From Thermosipho japonicus (GTDB lineage: Bacteria; Thermotogota; Thermotogae; Thermotogales; Fervidobacteriaceae), in NCBI RefSeq assembly GCF_014201655.1, contig NZ_JACHEX010000005.1, positions 1-64,000 on the forward strand: a DNA stretch of 64,000 bases, written 5' to 3'. Each line of letters starts with the position of its first letter. Position 1 is the first letter of the stretch. This document shows, piece after piece, positions 53,720 through 62,943 of the stretch. Made by a program: the position numbers and the translations under genes. The notes beneath the pieces were generated by a model. It worked only from the letters and a program-made list of their open reading frames with translations, did not search any database and was not told the origin of the DNA.

Positions 53720-56449
53720 ATGAATAAAATTTTAATAGTTCCATCTGAAAAAGATTGCAATATCAAAGGATATTTCTATATTCCCTCCTATGATATTTTC
53801 CCATATGAAAATCTTGAAAATTCATGGTTTGTAAGATCAAAAAGAATATACTCTTTATATCTTGCCCTTAATAATAATCTAAATGGGGTAGCTACGTTGT
53901 ATTCTGTAACAAGATTCGTAATGCCTCCCGCAATTTTAAAAAAATATGTCATTGAATTAAAAGTTGGTGATATATTTGAATCACCTGAAGAATTATTTTC
54001 AAAGCTTGGATATGAAAGAGTATATAATGTTACCGAAGGGGGTCAATTTTCAATACGTGGAGATATAATAGATTTTTATGGACCTAACGAAGTACCAACT
54101 CGTATTGAATTGTTTGACAATTTAATTGAAGATATTAGACATTTTGATCCTTCTACTCAAAAAAGTGTTAGAAAAATTGAAAAAGCCCTTATACTTCCAG
54201 CAAGAGAATATATTGAACCAGTTATTCATGAAACAATGATCGGTGATAAATATAACGGAACTTTTTTAGATTACAATATCGAATTTCAAATTTTTAATAA
54301 ACCTAAAGTAATAGAAAGTTTTTCAAAAAAAGAAAGAGAAATAAGACAACTAATTATAGATCCCAAACTTAGACAAAATTACATAAGATATTCAGGAATA
54401 GACTTTAAAGAAATAATAAAAATTGCAAATGAAATTGATTTAAAAACAGACATACAAAAATTAAAAATCGATAAAAAAAAGAAGGAGAAAATTAATAGCC
54501 TTCCTGTATTATCTGAAGATGAATTTAATATTGGGGACATTGTAGTACACAAAGAATATGGAATTGCTAAATTTGTAGGGACTACCAAAATTACTCAAAA
54601 AGATCTAGAAAGAGAATTCTTAATTTTACAATTTAACGATTCTAAGCTTTTCGTACCTACTGACAGATTAGATTTGGTACAAAAATACATAGGAACAAAT
54701 GAAAATGTAGCTCTGGATAATCTAAAGAAAAACAATTGGTCTAAAAGAGTTAAAAAGGCAAAATCACAAATTGAAAAAATTGTAAAAGAAATACTCAGAA
54801 TAAATGCACTTAGAAAAAATACTAAGGGAATTTCTTTACTTGGTGATAGCGAACTTGAAAAAGAATTTGCTAAGACATTCCCTCACATTGAAACTCAAGA
54901 CCAATTAAAAGCAATCGAGGAAGTCTCAGAAGACCTTTCTTCTGAAAAAAACATGGATAGATTACTCGCAGGAGATGCAGGATATGGCAAAACAGAAGTT
55001 GCAATGCGAGCTGCTTTTAAAGCCGCAATTTCCGGAAAACAGGTAGCTGTTTTAGTACCAACAACAGTACTTGCACGTCAACACTATGAGAACTTCAAAA
55101 AAAGGTTTGAACCATTTGGAATAAATGTTGAATTATATGATAGTTCTCTTACAAAAAAACAAAAAGATGAAGTAAAACAAAAAATTGAAACAGGGATTAC
55201 TGATGTAGTCATTGGAACACACGGCTTATTAAAATCTATAAAATTTTCTGATCTTGGACTTTTAATAATAGATGAAGAACAAAAATTTGGAGTTCAACAA
55301 AAAGAAGCTTTAAAAAAATTAAGGATAAATATTAATATACTTTCGATGAGTGCAACTCCTATTCCAAGAACTTTACACATGGCACTAAGTGGTATAAAAG
55401 ACATGTCTGTTATTAAAACACCGCCTTTTGGAAGAAAAAACATACAGGTTTATGTAAATACTTACGATGAAAAAATAATCAGACAAGCTATAATGAGAGA
55501 AATTAATAGAGGTGGTCAGGTTTTATATGTACATAATAGAGTTAATGATATAGAAGATGTAGCTAAAAAGTTAAAAGAAATAGTTCCAGAAGTATCTATA
55601 GATATAGCAAACGGTCAAATGCCAAAAAAGAAAATGGAAAAAGTAATCGAAGAATTTTATCATGGAAAATTAGATGTTCTTGTGGCAACATCAATTATCG
55701 AGAATGGTGTAGATATTCCTAATGCAAATACACTAATTGTAGATGACGCACATAGATATGGGCTTGCTCAGCTTTATCAATTAAGAGGTAGAGTTGGTCG
55801 TTCAGATAAAAGAGCTTTTGCATATTTCTTCCATCCTTCAAAAATAAATAAAGTAGCCAAAGAACGATTAAAAGCAATTAAAGAAATTATGGGACCAGGT
55901 AGTGGTTTTCAAATAGCATTAAAAGATATGGAAATTAGGGGAATCGGAAATATTCTTGGACTTGAACAGCATGGATTTATAAATGATATTGGTTTTCACT
56001 ATTACTTTGAAATACTAGAAGAAGTACTTAACAAAGAATACGGAAAAATAACCAACGAAATTAAAACAGAAATAATTGGTATAAAAGGTTCAATTATAAT
56101 ACCAGAAGAGTATATTGCAAATCCAATAGAAAGACTTAGAATTTATCGTAGGATATCTTCATTCGAAAATGAACAAATGATTTTTGATCTAATTGATGAA
56201 TTAAATGATCGTTTTGGAAAAGTTCCACAAAGTGTACTAAACTTACTAAAGTATGCAAAAATGCGCATAATTGCTTCTAAATTATCTATTAATAAAATCG
56301 AACTACATGAAGATAACATAGTAGTTTATACCGCCAAAAAAATTAGTTTTAGCCTACCAAATATTTACAATGAAAAAGAGCAGGCATATATTATCTATTC
56401 AACAGAAGAAGAATTTATAAATGAAATTGAAAAATTATCAAAATCATAA
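53720..56449 (+). CDS. mfd: Transcription-repair coupling factor Mfd
   Basis: Mfd removes RNA polymerase stalled at DNA damage and recruits excision repair. The 909-residue protein has a shortened UvrB-like N-terminal part (about 1-230, with GGQFSIRGDIIDFY), the polymerase-binding RID domain (NIGDIVVHKEYGIAKFVG, about 275-345), and the translocase with Walker A GDAGYGKTEVA, DEEQKFG, SMSATPIPRTL and QLRGRVGRSD. A TRCF C-terminal domain (about 770-880) ends it. Full-length proteins in Proteobacteria have about 1150 residues; the short form is typical of Thermotogales. The ATG at 53720 has GAGGGAT; a TTG 12 bases upstream is not preferred. Confidence 0.95.
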   Translation: MNKILIVPSEKDCNIKGYFYIPSYDIFPYENLENSWFVRSKRIYSLYLALNNNLNGVATLYSVTRFVMPPAILKKYVIELKVGDIFESPEELFSKLGYERVYNVTEGGQFSIRGDIIDFYGPNEVPTRIELFDNLIEDIRHFDPSTQKSVRKIEKALILPAREYIEPVIHETMIGDKYNGTFLDYNIEFQIFNKPKVIESFSKKEREIRQLIIDPKLRQNYIRYSGIDFKEIIKIANEIDLKTDIQKLKIDKKKKEKINSLPVLSEDEFNIGDIVVHKEYGIAKFVGTTKITQKDLEREFLILQFNDSKLFVPTDRLDLVQKYIGTNENVALDNLKKNNWSKRVKKAKSQIEKIVKEILRINALRKNTKGISLLGDSELEKEFAKTFPHIETQDQLKAIEEVSEDLSSEKNMDRLLAGDAGYGKTEVAMRAAFKAAISGKQVAVLVPTTVLARQHYENFKKRFEPFGINVELYDSSLTKKQKDEVKQKIETGITDVVIGTHGLLKSIKFSDLGLLIIDEEQKFGVQQKEALKKLRININILSMSATPIPRTLHMALSGIKDMSVIKTPPFGRKNIQVYVNTYDEKIIRQAIMREINRGGQVLYVHNRVNDIEDVAKKLKEIVPEVSIDIANGQMPKKKMEKVIEEFYHGKLDVLVATSIIENGVDIPNANTLIVDDAHRYGLAQLYQLRGRVGRSDKRAFAYFFHPSKINKVAKERLKAIKEIMGPGSGFQIALKDMEIRGIGNILGLEQHGFINDIGFHYYFEILEEVLNKEYGKITNEIKTEIIGIKGSIIIPEEYIANPIERLRIYRRISSFENEQMIFDLIDELNDRFGKVPQSVLNLLKYAKMRIIASKLSINKIELHEDNIVVYTAKKISFSLPNIYNEKEQAYIIYSTEEEFINEIEKLSKS

Positions 56450-56463
56450 ATTATAAACTTTTA

Positions 56464-56472
56464 TGGTATAAT
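56464..56472 (+). promoter_or_regulatory. Extended -10 promoter of the ferritin-like gene
   Basis: TGGTATAAT at 56464-56472 is an extended -10 element 33 bases before the start codon. It lies just after the mfd stop, giving the ferritin-like gene independent transcription. Confidence 0.5.
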
Positions 56473-56504
56473 TGATTTAAATCTAATAAATGGAGGTGAA
56501 TGCT

Positions 56505-56816
56505 ATGCCAGAATTTTCCAATCCATTTTCATCATTAAAAAATGATAGAAAACTTTCACATGAAGAGTTAGTTAGAGCTATTAGATACATGATTGCAGCA
56601 GAATATGAAGCAATTCAGTTATACACTCAACTTGCTGAATCAACAGATAACCAACTTGCAAAAGAAGTTTTATATGACATTGCAAATGAAGAAAAAGTGC
56701 ATGCTGGCGAATTTTTAAGACTTCTAAAAGAATTATCTCCAGATGAAGAACAATTCTATTTGGAGGGTGCTAAAGAAGTTGAAGAAGAAATAAAAAAATT
56801 AAAAGAGAAAAAATAA
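56505..56816 (+). CDS. Small ferritin-like (rubrerythrin-family) protein
   Basis: A 103-residue protein with two helices carrying a diiron-type ExxE/ExxH pattern: AAEYEAIQLYTQLAES and IANEEKVHAGEFL. A single such pair implies that the four-helix site forms by dimerisation, as in the small encapsulated ferritins and related proteins. It should bind iron and protect against oxygen or peroxide. No encapsulin gene is adjacent, and the C-terminus (EEIKKLKEKK) shows no encapsulin-targeting peptide. Start: the ATG at 56505, six bases after GGAGGTG; the ATG at 56490 overlaps that site. Confidence 0.8.
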   Translation: MPEFSNPFSSLKNDRKLSHEELVRAIRYMIAAEYEAIQLYTQLAESTDNQLAKEVLYDIANEEKVHAGEFLRLLKELSPDEEQFYLEGAKEVEEEIKKLKEKK

Positions 56817-56854
56817 AGGGTATCCCACGTCTAACCTTGGGATATCCTTTTTCT
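56816..56854 (+). terminator. Bidirectional terminator between the ferritin-like gene and disA
   Basis: A 12-bp stem with one G-T pair (56816-56827 with 56838-56849) is followed by T-rich sequence on both strands. The last codons and stop of disA lie inside the hairpin on the other strand. Confidence 0.88.
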
Positions 56855-57919
56855 CATTGAATTTATACTATCAATAATTGCACTTGCTCTTTTCTCACCA
56901 ATACCTTCAACTTCCTTTAAAGCCGAAAAATCTGCATTACTCAAAGAGAATACATTTCCAAACGCCTTTACCACATTGTGAGTAATTGCCATTGGAATTT
57001 TTGCAACGTTTCTTAACAATCTATAACCTCTAGATTGAACATGATAATCATTTAATTGGTTTATGTTAGCTATATCTTCATATCCCAAAAGTCTGGCAGT
57101 TGAAATAGGTTTTCTTTCTTTGTACCCTTTTAAGACTTCAAGAATTTGCATTGCTTCCTCCTCTTCATCAATATCTTCTTTAGAATAATCAAGAATTAAA
57201 TTTTTCAAGATGTCCTCCAATTCAACTATTATTTCTAATAATTGCATTGAAGCAAGCCTTCCTTCCACACCAAGTTCAATGACATACGGTTCAACTTCTT
57301 CTTTTATCTTCAAAATTTCAATCCCTTTGTTGATAATTTCTACAACATCAATTAGATTAACCCTATTTTCAATCTCTAAAACATCCAAATTTAAAATCAT
57401 CTTATCAAAATTCTGTCTATACTTTTCTAATGTATTTAAAGCTTGATTAACCCGTGTAATTAAAAAATTAATATCGTTAATAATATATTTATAACTTCCA
57501 TAGTAAAGACTAATAACATTTCTCCTTTTTGAAACTGCTATTGCAAGCTCCCCAAGTTGTTTGGCAACTCTTTCCGCTGTTCTATGCCTGGTTCCTGTTT
57601 CACTAGTTGGTATACTTGGGTCTGGGACAAGATGTACATTTGCTGCTAAGATCTTAGTTACATTATCATCAATTATTATCGCTCCATCCATTTTTGCAAG
57701 TTCATATAACTTTTCTGGTAAAAAGGGAATTTCTAATTTAAATCCCGCTTGAAAAATATCCGAATATTTTTCATATTTCTCCTCTGAAATAAAAACAATT
57801 AGTGCTCCAAAATTTGCTAATACTATGTCATCAAGTGCCTTCCTTAATTTTGTTCCTGGAGCAAGAAGTTTTATTTTTGAAATTAATTCCTGTGGAATAC
57901 TCAATTTATTAACCCCCAT
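56831..57919 (-). CDS. disA: DNA-integrity scanning diadenylate cyclase DisA
   Basis: DisA makes cyclic di-AMP from two ATP and stops at branched DNA. The 362-residue protein has the DAC domain with MDGAIIIDD (DGA at 78-80) and GTRHRTAER (RHR at 111-113), a helical spine (about 150-290) and a C-terminal HhH DNA-binding domain (EVEGIGEKRASAI). The frame starts ATG-GGG-GTT, where the G-run may itself be the ribosome-binding site for a TTG at 57902-57904. Because known Thermotoga DisA also starts MGV, I keep 57919. It is the only cyclic di-AMP gene in the window. Confidence 0.93.
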   Translation of the reverse strand: MGVNKLSIPQELISKIKLLAPGTKLRKALDDIVLANFGALIVFISEEKYEKYSDIFQAGFKLEIPFLPEKLYELAKMDGAIIIDDNVTKILAANVHLVPDPSIPTSETGTRHRTAERVAKQLGELAIAVSKRRNVISLYYGSYKYIINDINFLITRVNQALNTLEKYRQNFDKMILNLDVLEIENRVNLIDVVEIINKGIEILKIKEEVEPYVIELGVEGRLASMQLLEIIVELEDILKNLILDYSKEDIDEEEEAMQILEVLKGYKERKPISTARLLGYEDIANINQLNDYHVQSRGYRLLRNVAKIPMAITHNVVKAFGNVFSLSNADFSALKEVEGIGEKRASAIIDSINSMRKRISQG

Positions 57920-57943
57920 TTAACATTTTCTTATCTAAAAAAT

Positions 57944-57952
57944 ATTATATCA
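57944..57952 (-). promoter_or_regulatory. Extended -10 promoter of disA
   Basis: The minus strand reads TGATATAAT, an extended -10, 25 bases before the disA ATG. Confidence 0.5.
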
Positions 57953-57963
57953 TATCAATAAAC

Positions 57964-57998
57964 GAAAAAAAGGCCCCAATTTATATAATTGGGGCCTT
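57964..57998 (-). terminator. Terminator of the pdxS-pdxT run
   Basis: A 12-bp perfect stem (57970-57981 with 57987-57998) is followed by T7 on the minus strand. It lies 25 bases after the pdxT stop. Confidence 0.93.
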
Positions 57999-58023
57999 AA
58001 AAATTTACTTATTAATCTTCACA

Positions 58024-58590
58024 TTATTTTTTCACCATATTCAAAAAATATTCGTGAATTCTTGTATCTTCAGTCAATTCTGGATGAAATGATGCTACAA
58101 GAACATTATTCTGTCTTAATAGCACTGGACTATCCATATAAGTTGCTAAAACTTCAACGTTCTCATCGTAATCTACTACCTTAGGCGCACGTATAAAAAT
58201 TGCATTAAATGGTTTTTCAAATCCTTTTACCTCAATCTGTTCTTCAAAACTATCAACTTGTCTACCATATGCGTTTCTTTCCACCTTAATATCAATTACC
58301 CCTAGAGAGTCTTGAGGAAAGTTTACAACTTCTTTTGAAAGTAAAATCATTCCAGCACATGTTCCAAATACCGGAAATCCTTCTTTAATTTTTTGTTTAA
58401 GTTTTTCATATAAGTTAACCATTTTCATAATTCTAATCATTGTAGTTGATTCACCGCCAGGAATAACTAAACCATTAACTTCATCTAACTCTTCAGGTTT
58501 TCTTACTACCTTAACATCTATTCCAAGTTTTTCAAGCATAACTTTATGTTCTCTAAAATCTCCTTGGATCCCAGAAACACCTATTTTCAA
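58024..58590 (-). CDS. pdxT: Pyridoxal 5'-phosphate synthase glutaminase subunit PdxT
   Basis: PdxT releases ammonia from glutamine for PdxS. The 188-residue class I amidotransferase has [10 protein letters not shown] (oxyanion region), the nucleophile C78 in GTCAGM, and the His-Glu pair in SFHPEL (about 169-171). [12 protein letters not shown] is typical. Start is a TTG with GAGGGG, three bases after the pdxS stop. It is last in a minus-strand run. Confidence 0.95.
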   Translation of the reverse strand: MKIGVSGIQGDFREHKVMLEKLGIDVKVVRKPEELDEVNGLVIPGGESTTMIRIMKMVNLYEKLKQKIKEGFPVFGTCAGMILLSKEVVNFPQDSLGVIDIKVERNAYGRQVDSFEEQIEVKGFEKPFNAIFIRAPKVVDYDENVEVLATYMDSPVLLRQNNVLVASFHPELTEDTRIHEYFLNMVKK

Positions 58591-58593
58591 CTT

Positions 58594-59472
58594 TTACCAA
58601 CCCCTCTCTTGGAGTTTTACATCAAGTTCTTCTATCTCTAAACCTTCCATTGGCTGTCCAATATCTCCAGAAATTTTTAACAACATTTCTGGATCATTCC
58701 AATACGTAACAGCCATAACAATTGCTTTTGCCATTTTTGCTGGATCTTTCGATTTAAATATTCCACTTCCAACAAAAACTCCATCAGCACCAAGCATCAT
58801 CATTAATGCCGCATCTGCTGGAGTTGCAACACCACCTGCAGCAAAATTAACAACAGGAAGTCTTCCTAATTCTTTAACTTTTGCTACTAAATTTACGGGA
58901 GCACCAATATTTTTAGCAAAGGTAACCAATTCTTCATCAGGCATATTTTGAACCATTCTTATCTCGTCCATCACAGTTCTCATATGCTTTACAGCTTCAA
59001 CAACGTTTCCTGTACCTGCTTCTCCCTTCGTTCTTATCATCGCAGCACCTTCGGCGATTCTTCTTAATGCTTCTCCCAAATTCCTTGCTCCACAAACAAA
59101 TGGAACTTTAAAATCCCATTTGTTTATATGATACTTATCATCTGCAGGAGTTAAAACTTCAGATTCATCAATAAAGTCTACTCCTAAAGCTTCTAATATC
59201 CTTGCTTCTGCAATATGACCAATCCTAACTTTAGCCATAACAGGAATAGAAACAGCTTCCATAATCTCTTTAATTTTACTAATGCTAGCCATTCTTGCAA
59301 CGCCACCAGCTTTTCTAATATCTGCTGGAACCCTTTCAAGTGCCATAACTGCAACTGCACCAGCTTCTTCTGCTATTTTTGCTTGCTCTGCAGTTGTGAC
59401 ATCCATTATTACTCCACCTTTAAACATTTCAGCAAAACCTTCTTTTACCATCCATGTTCCCTTTTGTGTCAT
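58594..59472 (-). CDS. pdxS: Pyridoxal 5'-phosphate synthase subunit PdxS
   Basis: PdxS builds vitamin B6 from ribose-5-phosphate, glyceraldehyde-3-phosphate and ammonia. The 292-residue TIM barrel has K81 in [10 protein letters not shown] (Schiff base), the second lysine in [10 protein letters not shown], and [18 protein letters not shown]. Length and sequence are typical. ATG with GGAGGTG. It forms the usual pair with PdxT and starts 19 bases after the mutase gene. Confidence 0.97.
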   Translation of the reverse strand: MTQKGTWMVKEGFAEMFKGGVIMDVTTAEQAKIAEEAGAVAVMALERVPADIRKAGGVARMASISKIKEIMEAVSIPVMAKVRIGHIAEARILEALGVDFIDESEVLTPADDKYHINKWDFKVPFVCGARNLGEALRRIAEGAAMIRTKGEAGTGNVVEAVKHMRTVMDEIRMVQNMPDEELVTFAKNIGAPVNLVAKVKELGRLPVVNFAAGGVATPADAALMMMLGADGVFVGSGIFKSKDPAKMAKAIVMAVTYWNDPEMLLKISGDIGQPMEGLEIEELDVKLQERGW

Positions 59473-59491
59473 TTAAAACACCTCCATATAA

Positions 59492-61171
59492 TTAAATTAT
59501 TATTGTCTCAGTATATTCACCAAATACTTCTCTTAAAGCATTACTTATTTCACCAACAGTAGCATAAGCTTTAACGGCTTCTAAAATATATGGCATTAAG
59601 TTTTCATCACTCGATGCGGCCTTTTTTACATTATTTAAAACCTTTTTAACCTTTTCATTGTCTCTTTTTTCTTTTAATTTCTTTAATTTTTGTTTTTGCT
59701 TTTCTTCTAATTCTGGATCAACCTTTAACACTTCTTTTTGAGAAAGATCCTCTTCAATTTGGAATTTATTTACACCTACGATTATATCCTCTCCATTTTC
59801 AATTGCAAGTTGCGCTTTATATGCACTTTCATGTATTTCTTTTTGTATATAACCCATTTCAATTGCTTTTACCATTCCACCCATCTGGTCAATCTTTTCA
59901 ATATATTCCATTGCTTTTTTCTCGATCTCATTAGTCATTGTTTCAATTGCATAAGAACCTGCAAATGGATCAATTGTATCTGCAACCCCAGATTCGTATG
60001 CAATTATTTGTTGAGTTCTAAGTGCTATTCTAACAGATTCTTCAGTTGGAAGTCCTAATGCTTCATCGTAACTATTTGTATGTAGAGATTGAGTACCACC
60101 TAAAACTGCAGCTAAAGCTTGAATTGTAACCCTTACAATATTATTCATTGGCTGTTGAGCTGTTAACGTCGAACCACCTGTTTGAGTATGGAATCTCAAA
60201 AGCATTGCTTTAGGATTTGTAACGTTAAATCTTTCCTTCATTATTTTTGCCCAAAGTCTTCTTGCTGCTCTAAACTTTGCAATTTCTTCTAAGAAGTTAT
60301 TGTGTGCAGCAAAGAAGAAAGATAGCCTTTGGCCAAAAACATTTGGATCTAATCCTGCCTTTATTGCGGCTTCTACATAAGCTATAGCATCTGCTAAAGT
60401 AAATGCAACTTCCTGAACTGCAGTTGAACCTGCTTCCCTTATATGATATCCACTAATGCTTATTGGATTCCATTTTGGCATGTTTTTAGAACAGAAATCA
60501 AAAATATCAGTAATAATTCTCATTGAAGGTTGTGGTGGGAATATATAAGTTCCTCTTGCAATATATTCTTTTAATATGTCATTTTGTATAGTACCTGAAA
60601 GTTTTTCCATTGGCACACCTTGCTTTTCAGCTACTGCAATATACATAGCAAGTAAAATTGCTGCGGTACTATTAATTGTCATTGAAGTACTAACCTTATC
60701 CAATGGAATTCCATCGAAAAGAACTTCCATATCTTCAAGAGAATCTATTGCAACACCAACTTTTCCAACTTCACCTTCTGCCATTGGATCATCAGAATCG
60801 TATCCAATTTGCGTTGGAAGATCAAATGCAACCGAAAGTCCCATTTGCCCTTGTTCTAAAAGGTATTTATATCTCTTATTTGATTCTTCAGCAGTTCCAA
60901 AACCTGCATATTGCCTCATTGTCCAAAATCTTGCACGATACATTGTCGGTTGAACACCACGCGTATATGGAAACATTCCTGGAAAACCCAAATCTTTTTC
61001 ATAATCAAGATCTGCAATATCTAATGGGGTATACAATCTTTTAATTTCATATCCTGATGTAGAAGTAAATTTTTCCTTTCTTTCTGGGAACCTTTGTACA
61101 GCCTTCTCAACGTTTTGTTGATACTTTTCCATTCCCAGCTTTATCTTCTCCAATTTTTCTTTTTCAAACAT
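59492..61171 (-). CDS. B12-dependent acyl-CoA mutase large subunit (methylmalonyl-CoA mutase type), no B12 domain
   Basis: The 559-residue protein is the substrate-binding TIM barrel of a coenzyme-B12 mutase. Motifs: [30 protein letters not shown] (first part diagnostic), [39 protein letters not shown] and [11 protein letters not shown]. The C-terminal cobalamin domain (DxHxxG) is absent, so a separate small subunit must supply it. The active-site sequence fits methylmalonyl-CoA mutase, but isobutyryl- or 2-hydroxyisobutyryl-CoA mutases have the same split plan. The ATG at 61169-61171 has GAGGGGG. A carboxyltransferase subunit lies upstream in the same run, suggesting succinate/propionate chemistry. 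Confidence 0.88.
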   Translation of the reverse strand: MFEKEKLEKIKLGMEKYQQNVEKAVQRFPERKEKFTSTSGYEIKRLYTPLDIADLDYEKDLGFPGMFPYTRGVQPTMYRARFWTMRQYAGFGTAEESNKRYKYLLEQGQMGLSVAFDLPTQIGYDSDDPMAEGEVGKVGVAIDSLEDMEVLFDGIPLDKVSTSMTINSTAAILLAMYIAVAEKQGVPMEKLSGTIQNDILKEYIARGTYIFPPQPSMRIITDIFDFCSKNMPKWNPISISGYHIREAGSTAVQEVAFTLADAIAYVEAAIKAGLDPNVFGQRLSFFFAAHNNFLEEIAKFRAARRLWAKIMKERFNVTNPKAMLLRFHTQTGGSTLTAQQPMNNIVRVTIQALAAVLGGTQSLHTNSYDEALGLPTEESVRIALRTQQIIAYESGVADTIDPFAGSYAIETMTNEIEKKAMEYIEKIDQMGGMVKAIEMGYIQKEIHESAYKAQLAIENGEDIIVGVNKFQIEEDLSQKEVLKVDPELEEKQKQKLKKLKEKRDNEKVKKVLNNVKKAASSDENLMPYILEAVKAYATVGEISNALREVFGEYTETIII

Positions 61172-61208
61172 CACTTAACCCCCTCATTGCTTATTATTTC
61201 TAACATTA

Positions 61209-61847
61209 TTATCTTACATCTTTCTCAATCTGTCTATAACTATTCAAATACTTATTCCTAAGCATAATCGCGTCCTCTTCACTAAGCGTTGAAAATTTAC
61301 CAATATTCAAAGCATATAAATATATTTCAGCTGTTTTTTCACAAACTAAACTTGCAGTCAAAGCTTCTTTAATATCTACACCTACGGTAATAAGTCCATG
61401 ATTCTTAAGCAAAACAGCATTATTATTTCCAAGTGCTTTTACAACATTTATGGCTAAATCTTCGGTACCAGCAAGTGCATATTCGGCTACCAATATTTTA
61501 GAGCCTAATATCATAACAGAATCTTCTATCAATGGAGGAATATGATCTGCAACCAATGAAACTGTTGTTGAAAAAATGGGGTGCGTATGAACAATTGCAT
61601 TAACATCTTCGCGAGTTCTATATATTTCTAGATGAGTTGGAAGTTCTGATGAAGGATTTAAACCTTCGATATGATTTCCCTTTAAATCTACAACACTTAC
61701 CATATCCTCAGTTAATATATCATAAGGAATACCAGAAGGGGTTATATATATTTTATCTTCATACCTTATAGATATATTACCCCATGTGCCTTTTACTAAA
61801 CCATTTTCAACAATAAATTTCGAAGCTTCTAATATTTTCTTTTTCAT
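61209..61847 (-). CDS. Class II aldolase/adducin-family protein
   Basis: A zinc-dependent aldolase or related lyase of 212 residues. It shows TWGNISIRYED, ITPSGIPYD, the catalytic/zinc segment SSELPTHLEIY, the HTHP zinc ligands in IVHTHPIFS, and the third histidine in LLKNHGLITVG. This is the fuculose-phosphate aldolase/ribulose-phosphate epimerase/methylthioribulose dehydratase superfamily. The substrate is not decided by sequence. The ATG overlaps the stop of the small helical protein gene by four bases. Confidence 0.85.
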   Translation of the reverse strand: MKKKILEASKFIVENGLVKGTWGNISIRYEDKIYITPSGIPYDILTEDMVSVVDLKGNHIEGLNPSSELPTHLEIYRTREDVNAIVHTHPIFSTTVSLVADHIPPLIEDSVMILGSKILVAEYALAGTEDLAINVVKALGNNNAVLLKNHGLITVGVDIKEALTASLVCEKTAEIYLYALNIGKFSTLSEEDAIMLRNKYLNSYRQIEKDVR

Positions 61848-62146
61848 CCTTTTCCTTTAAACCTCCCACCAGTATTATTTAGGCCATCAATACCTCCATA
61901 GCCTTTTAAAGCCTTCTCACCTAATTTTATATTCTTTGCTTGAACTCCAAGTTGTTCCATCATTTCTAAAATCTTATTTTTCCTTTGCTTATCTTTTTTT
62001 AATATCAATTTTGCAAGTTCTTTACTTATACCTTTTTTTAGAAGATTTTCTCTCTTTTCAAGAAGTTCATTTAGCAACTGAAAATTCTCTTCTTCAATAG
62101 CTTTATCAATCATTTCCTCAATCTTTATAATTTCTTCATCTGCCAA
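61844..62146 (-). CDS. Small helical protein of unknown function (FliT/FlgN-like appearance)
   Basis: About 100 residues, almost entirely helical and charged, with a coiled-coil pattern (EEIIKIEEMIDKAIEEENF). A glycine-rich tail (KGYGGIDGLNNTGGRFKGKG) follows. The general appearance is that of flagellar export chaperones of the FliT/FlgN type, but I see no diagnostic motif. The start is a TTG at 62144-62146, six bases after GGGAGGT; an in-frame TTG further upstream lies in that site. It overlaps the AcpS-FolK gene by 22 bases and the aldolase by four. Confidence 0.55.
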   Translation of the reverse strand: MADEEIIKIEEMIDKAIEEENFQLLNELLEKRENLLKKGISKELAKLILKKDKQRKNKILEMMEQLGVQAKNIKLGEKALKGYGGIDGLNNTGGRFKGKG

Positions 62147-62943
62147 TTTATTACCTCCCAATTTTCCTCAAGACTAGAGTAATATTCATTCATACTCATA
62201 TTAAAAATAGGATCCACAAAATCTTTTGCAATTTCGTACATGGGAGCTATGAAAAAATCTCTATTTTTGAAATCATAATGAGGAACCTTAAGATTTTCAT
62301 TTTCTACAACCAAGTTTCCATAAAATAATATATCAATGTCTATATTTCGCGGTCCCCACTTTATTTCTCGTTTTCTCTTCATTATCCTTTCTATTTCCAT
62401 AATTGTATTTAATAATTCAAATGGAGATAAATCAGTGTCAACCTCTATTGCTATATTAAAAAAATCATCCTGCTCAAGATATCCATAAGGTTTTGTTATA
62501 TATATACTTGAAACTCTTAAAATGTTTATTCCAAAATTTTCAATATATTCTAAGGCTTTCTTTAAATTTTCTTCTCTATTTCCTATATTACTACCAAGAC
62601 CTAAAAATATCTTTCCTTTAACTTTCTCAAGAATTACCATGGAACTTGCAAACTTATCGTGAGAAAGTGTAATATGGCAAAAATTAAATCCTTTAAAATC
62701 TTTATGCATAACAAAATAAGGCCTCCCATTTTTGTTACTTAAAAAAGAAATATCTTTAAATGAATTGTTAGATACTCCAGTACCAATTGCTTTAAAAAAT
62801 GATTCCTTTAGAGAAAAACGCCCAGCAAGATATTGGGCGTTTAATTTTTTGTTCTCTTTTTCTATATTTGTTAAAATTCTATCAACAAGTTTTAGATCAA
62901 ATCTATTTATCTCTACAATATCATTTCCCAAACCTACAATCAA
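62125..62943 (-). CDS. Fusion of holo-ACP synthase (AcpS) and HPPK (FolK)
   Basis: One uninterrupted frame of 272 residues encodes two enzymes. Residues 1-108 are AcpS-type phosphopantetheinyl transferase: GLGNDIVEI (D8), RFSLKESFFKAIG (catalytic KE, 46-47), and HITLSHDKFAS. Residues 111-272 are 6-hydroxymethyl-7,8-dihydropterin pyrophosphokinase: FLGLGSNIGNREENL, SSIYITKPYG, GPRNIDIDILFYG and VPHYDFKNRDF. The first activates acyl carrier protein, the second makes a folate precursor. Both active sites look intact and the linker is very short. Start TTG with GGAGG. It overlaps the carboxyltransferase gene by four bases. Confidence 0.92.
   Translation of the reverse strand: MIVGLGNDIVEINRFDLKLVDRILTNIEKENKKLNAQYLAGRFSLKESFFKAIGTGVSNNSFKDISFLSNKNGRPYFVMHKDFKGFNFCHITLSHDKFASSMVILEKVKGKIFLGLGSNIGNREENLKKALEYIENFGINILRVSSIYITKPYGYLEQDDFFNIAIEVDTDLSPFELLNTIMEIERIMKRKREIKWGPRNIDIDILFYGNLVVENENLKVPHYDFKNRDFFIAPMYEIAKDFVDPIFNMSMNEYYSSLEENWEVINWQMKKL

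Noticed and set aside
56780-56816. Encapsulin-targeting peptide at the end of the ferritin-like protein
   Set aside because: The C-terminus is a charged helix ending in KEKK with no hydrophobic targeting motif, and no shell gene is near.
59215-59562. Plus-strand frame rich in H, C and N opposite pdxS
   Set aside because: Composition is typical of an antisense shadow; pdxS is intact and certain.
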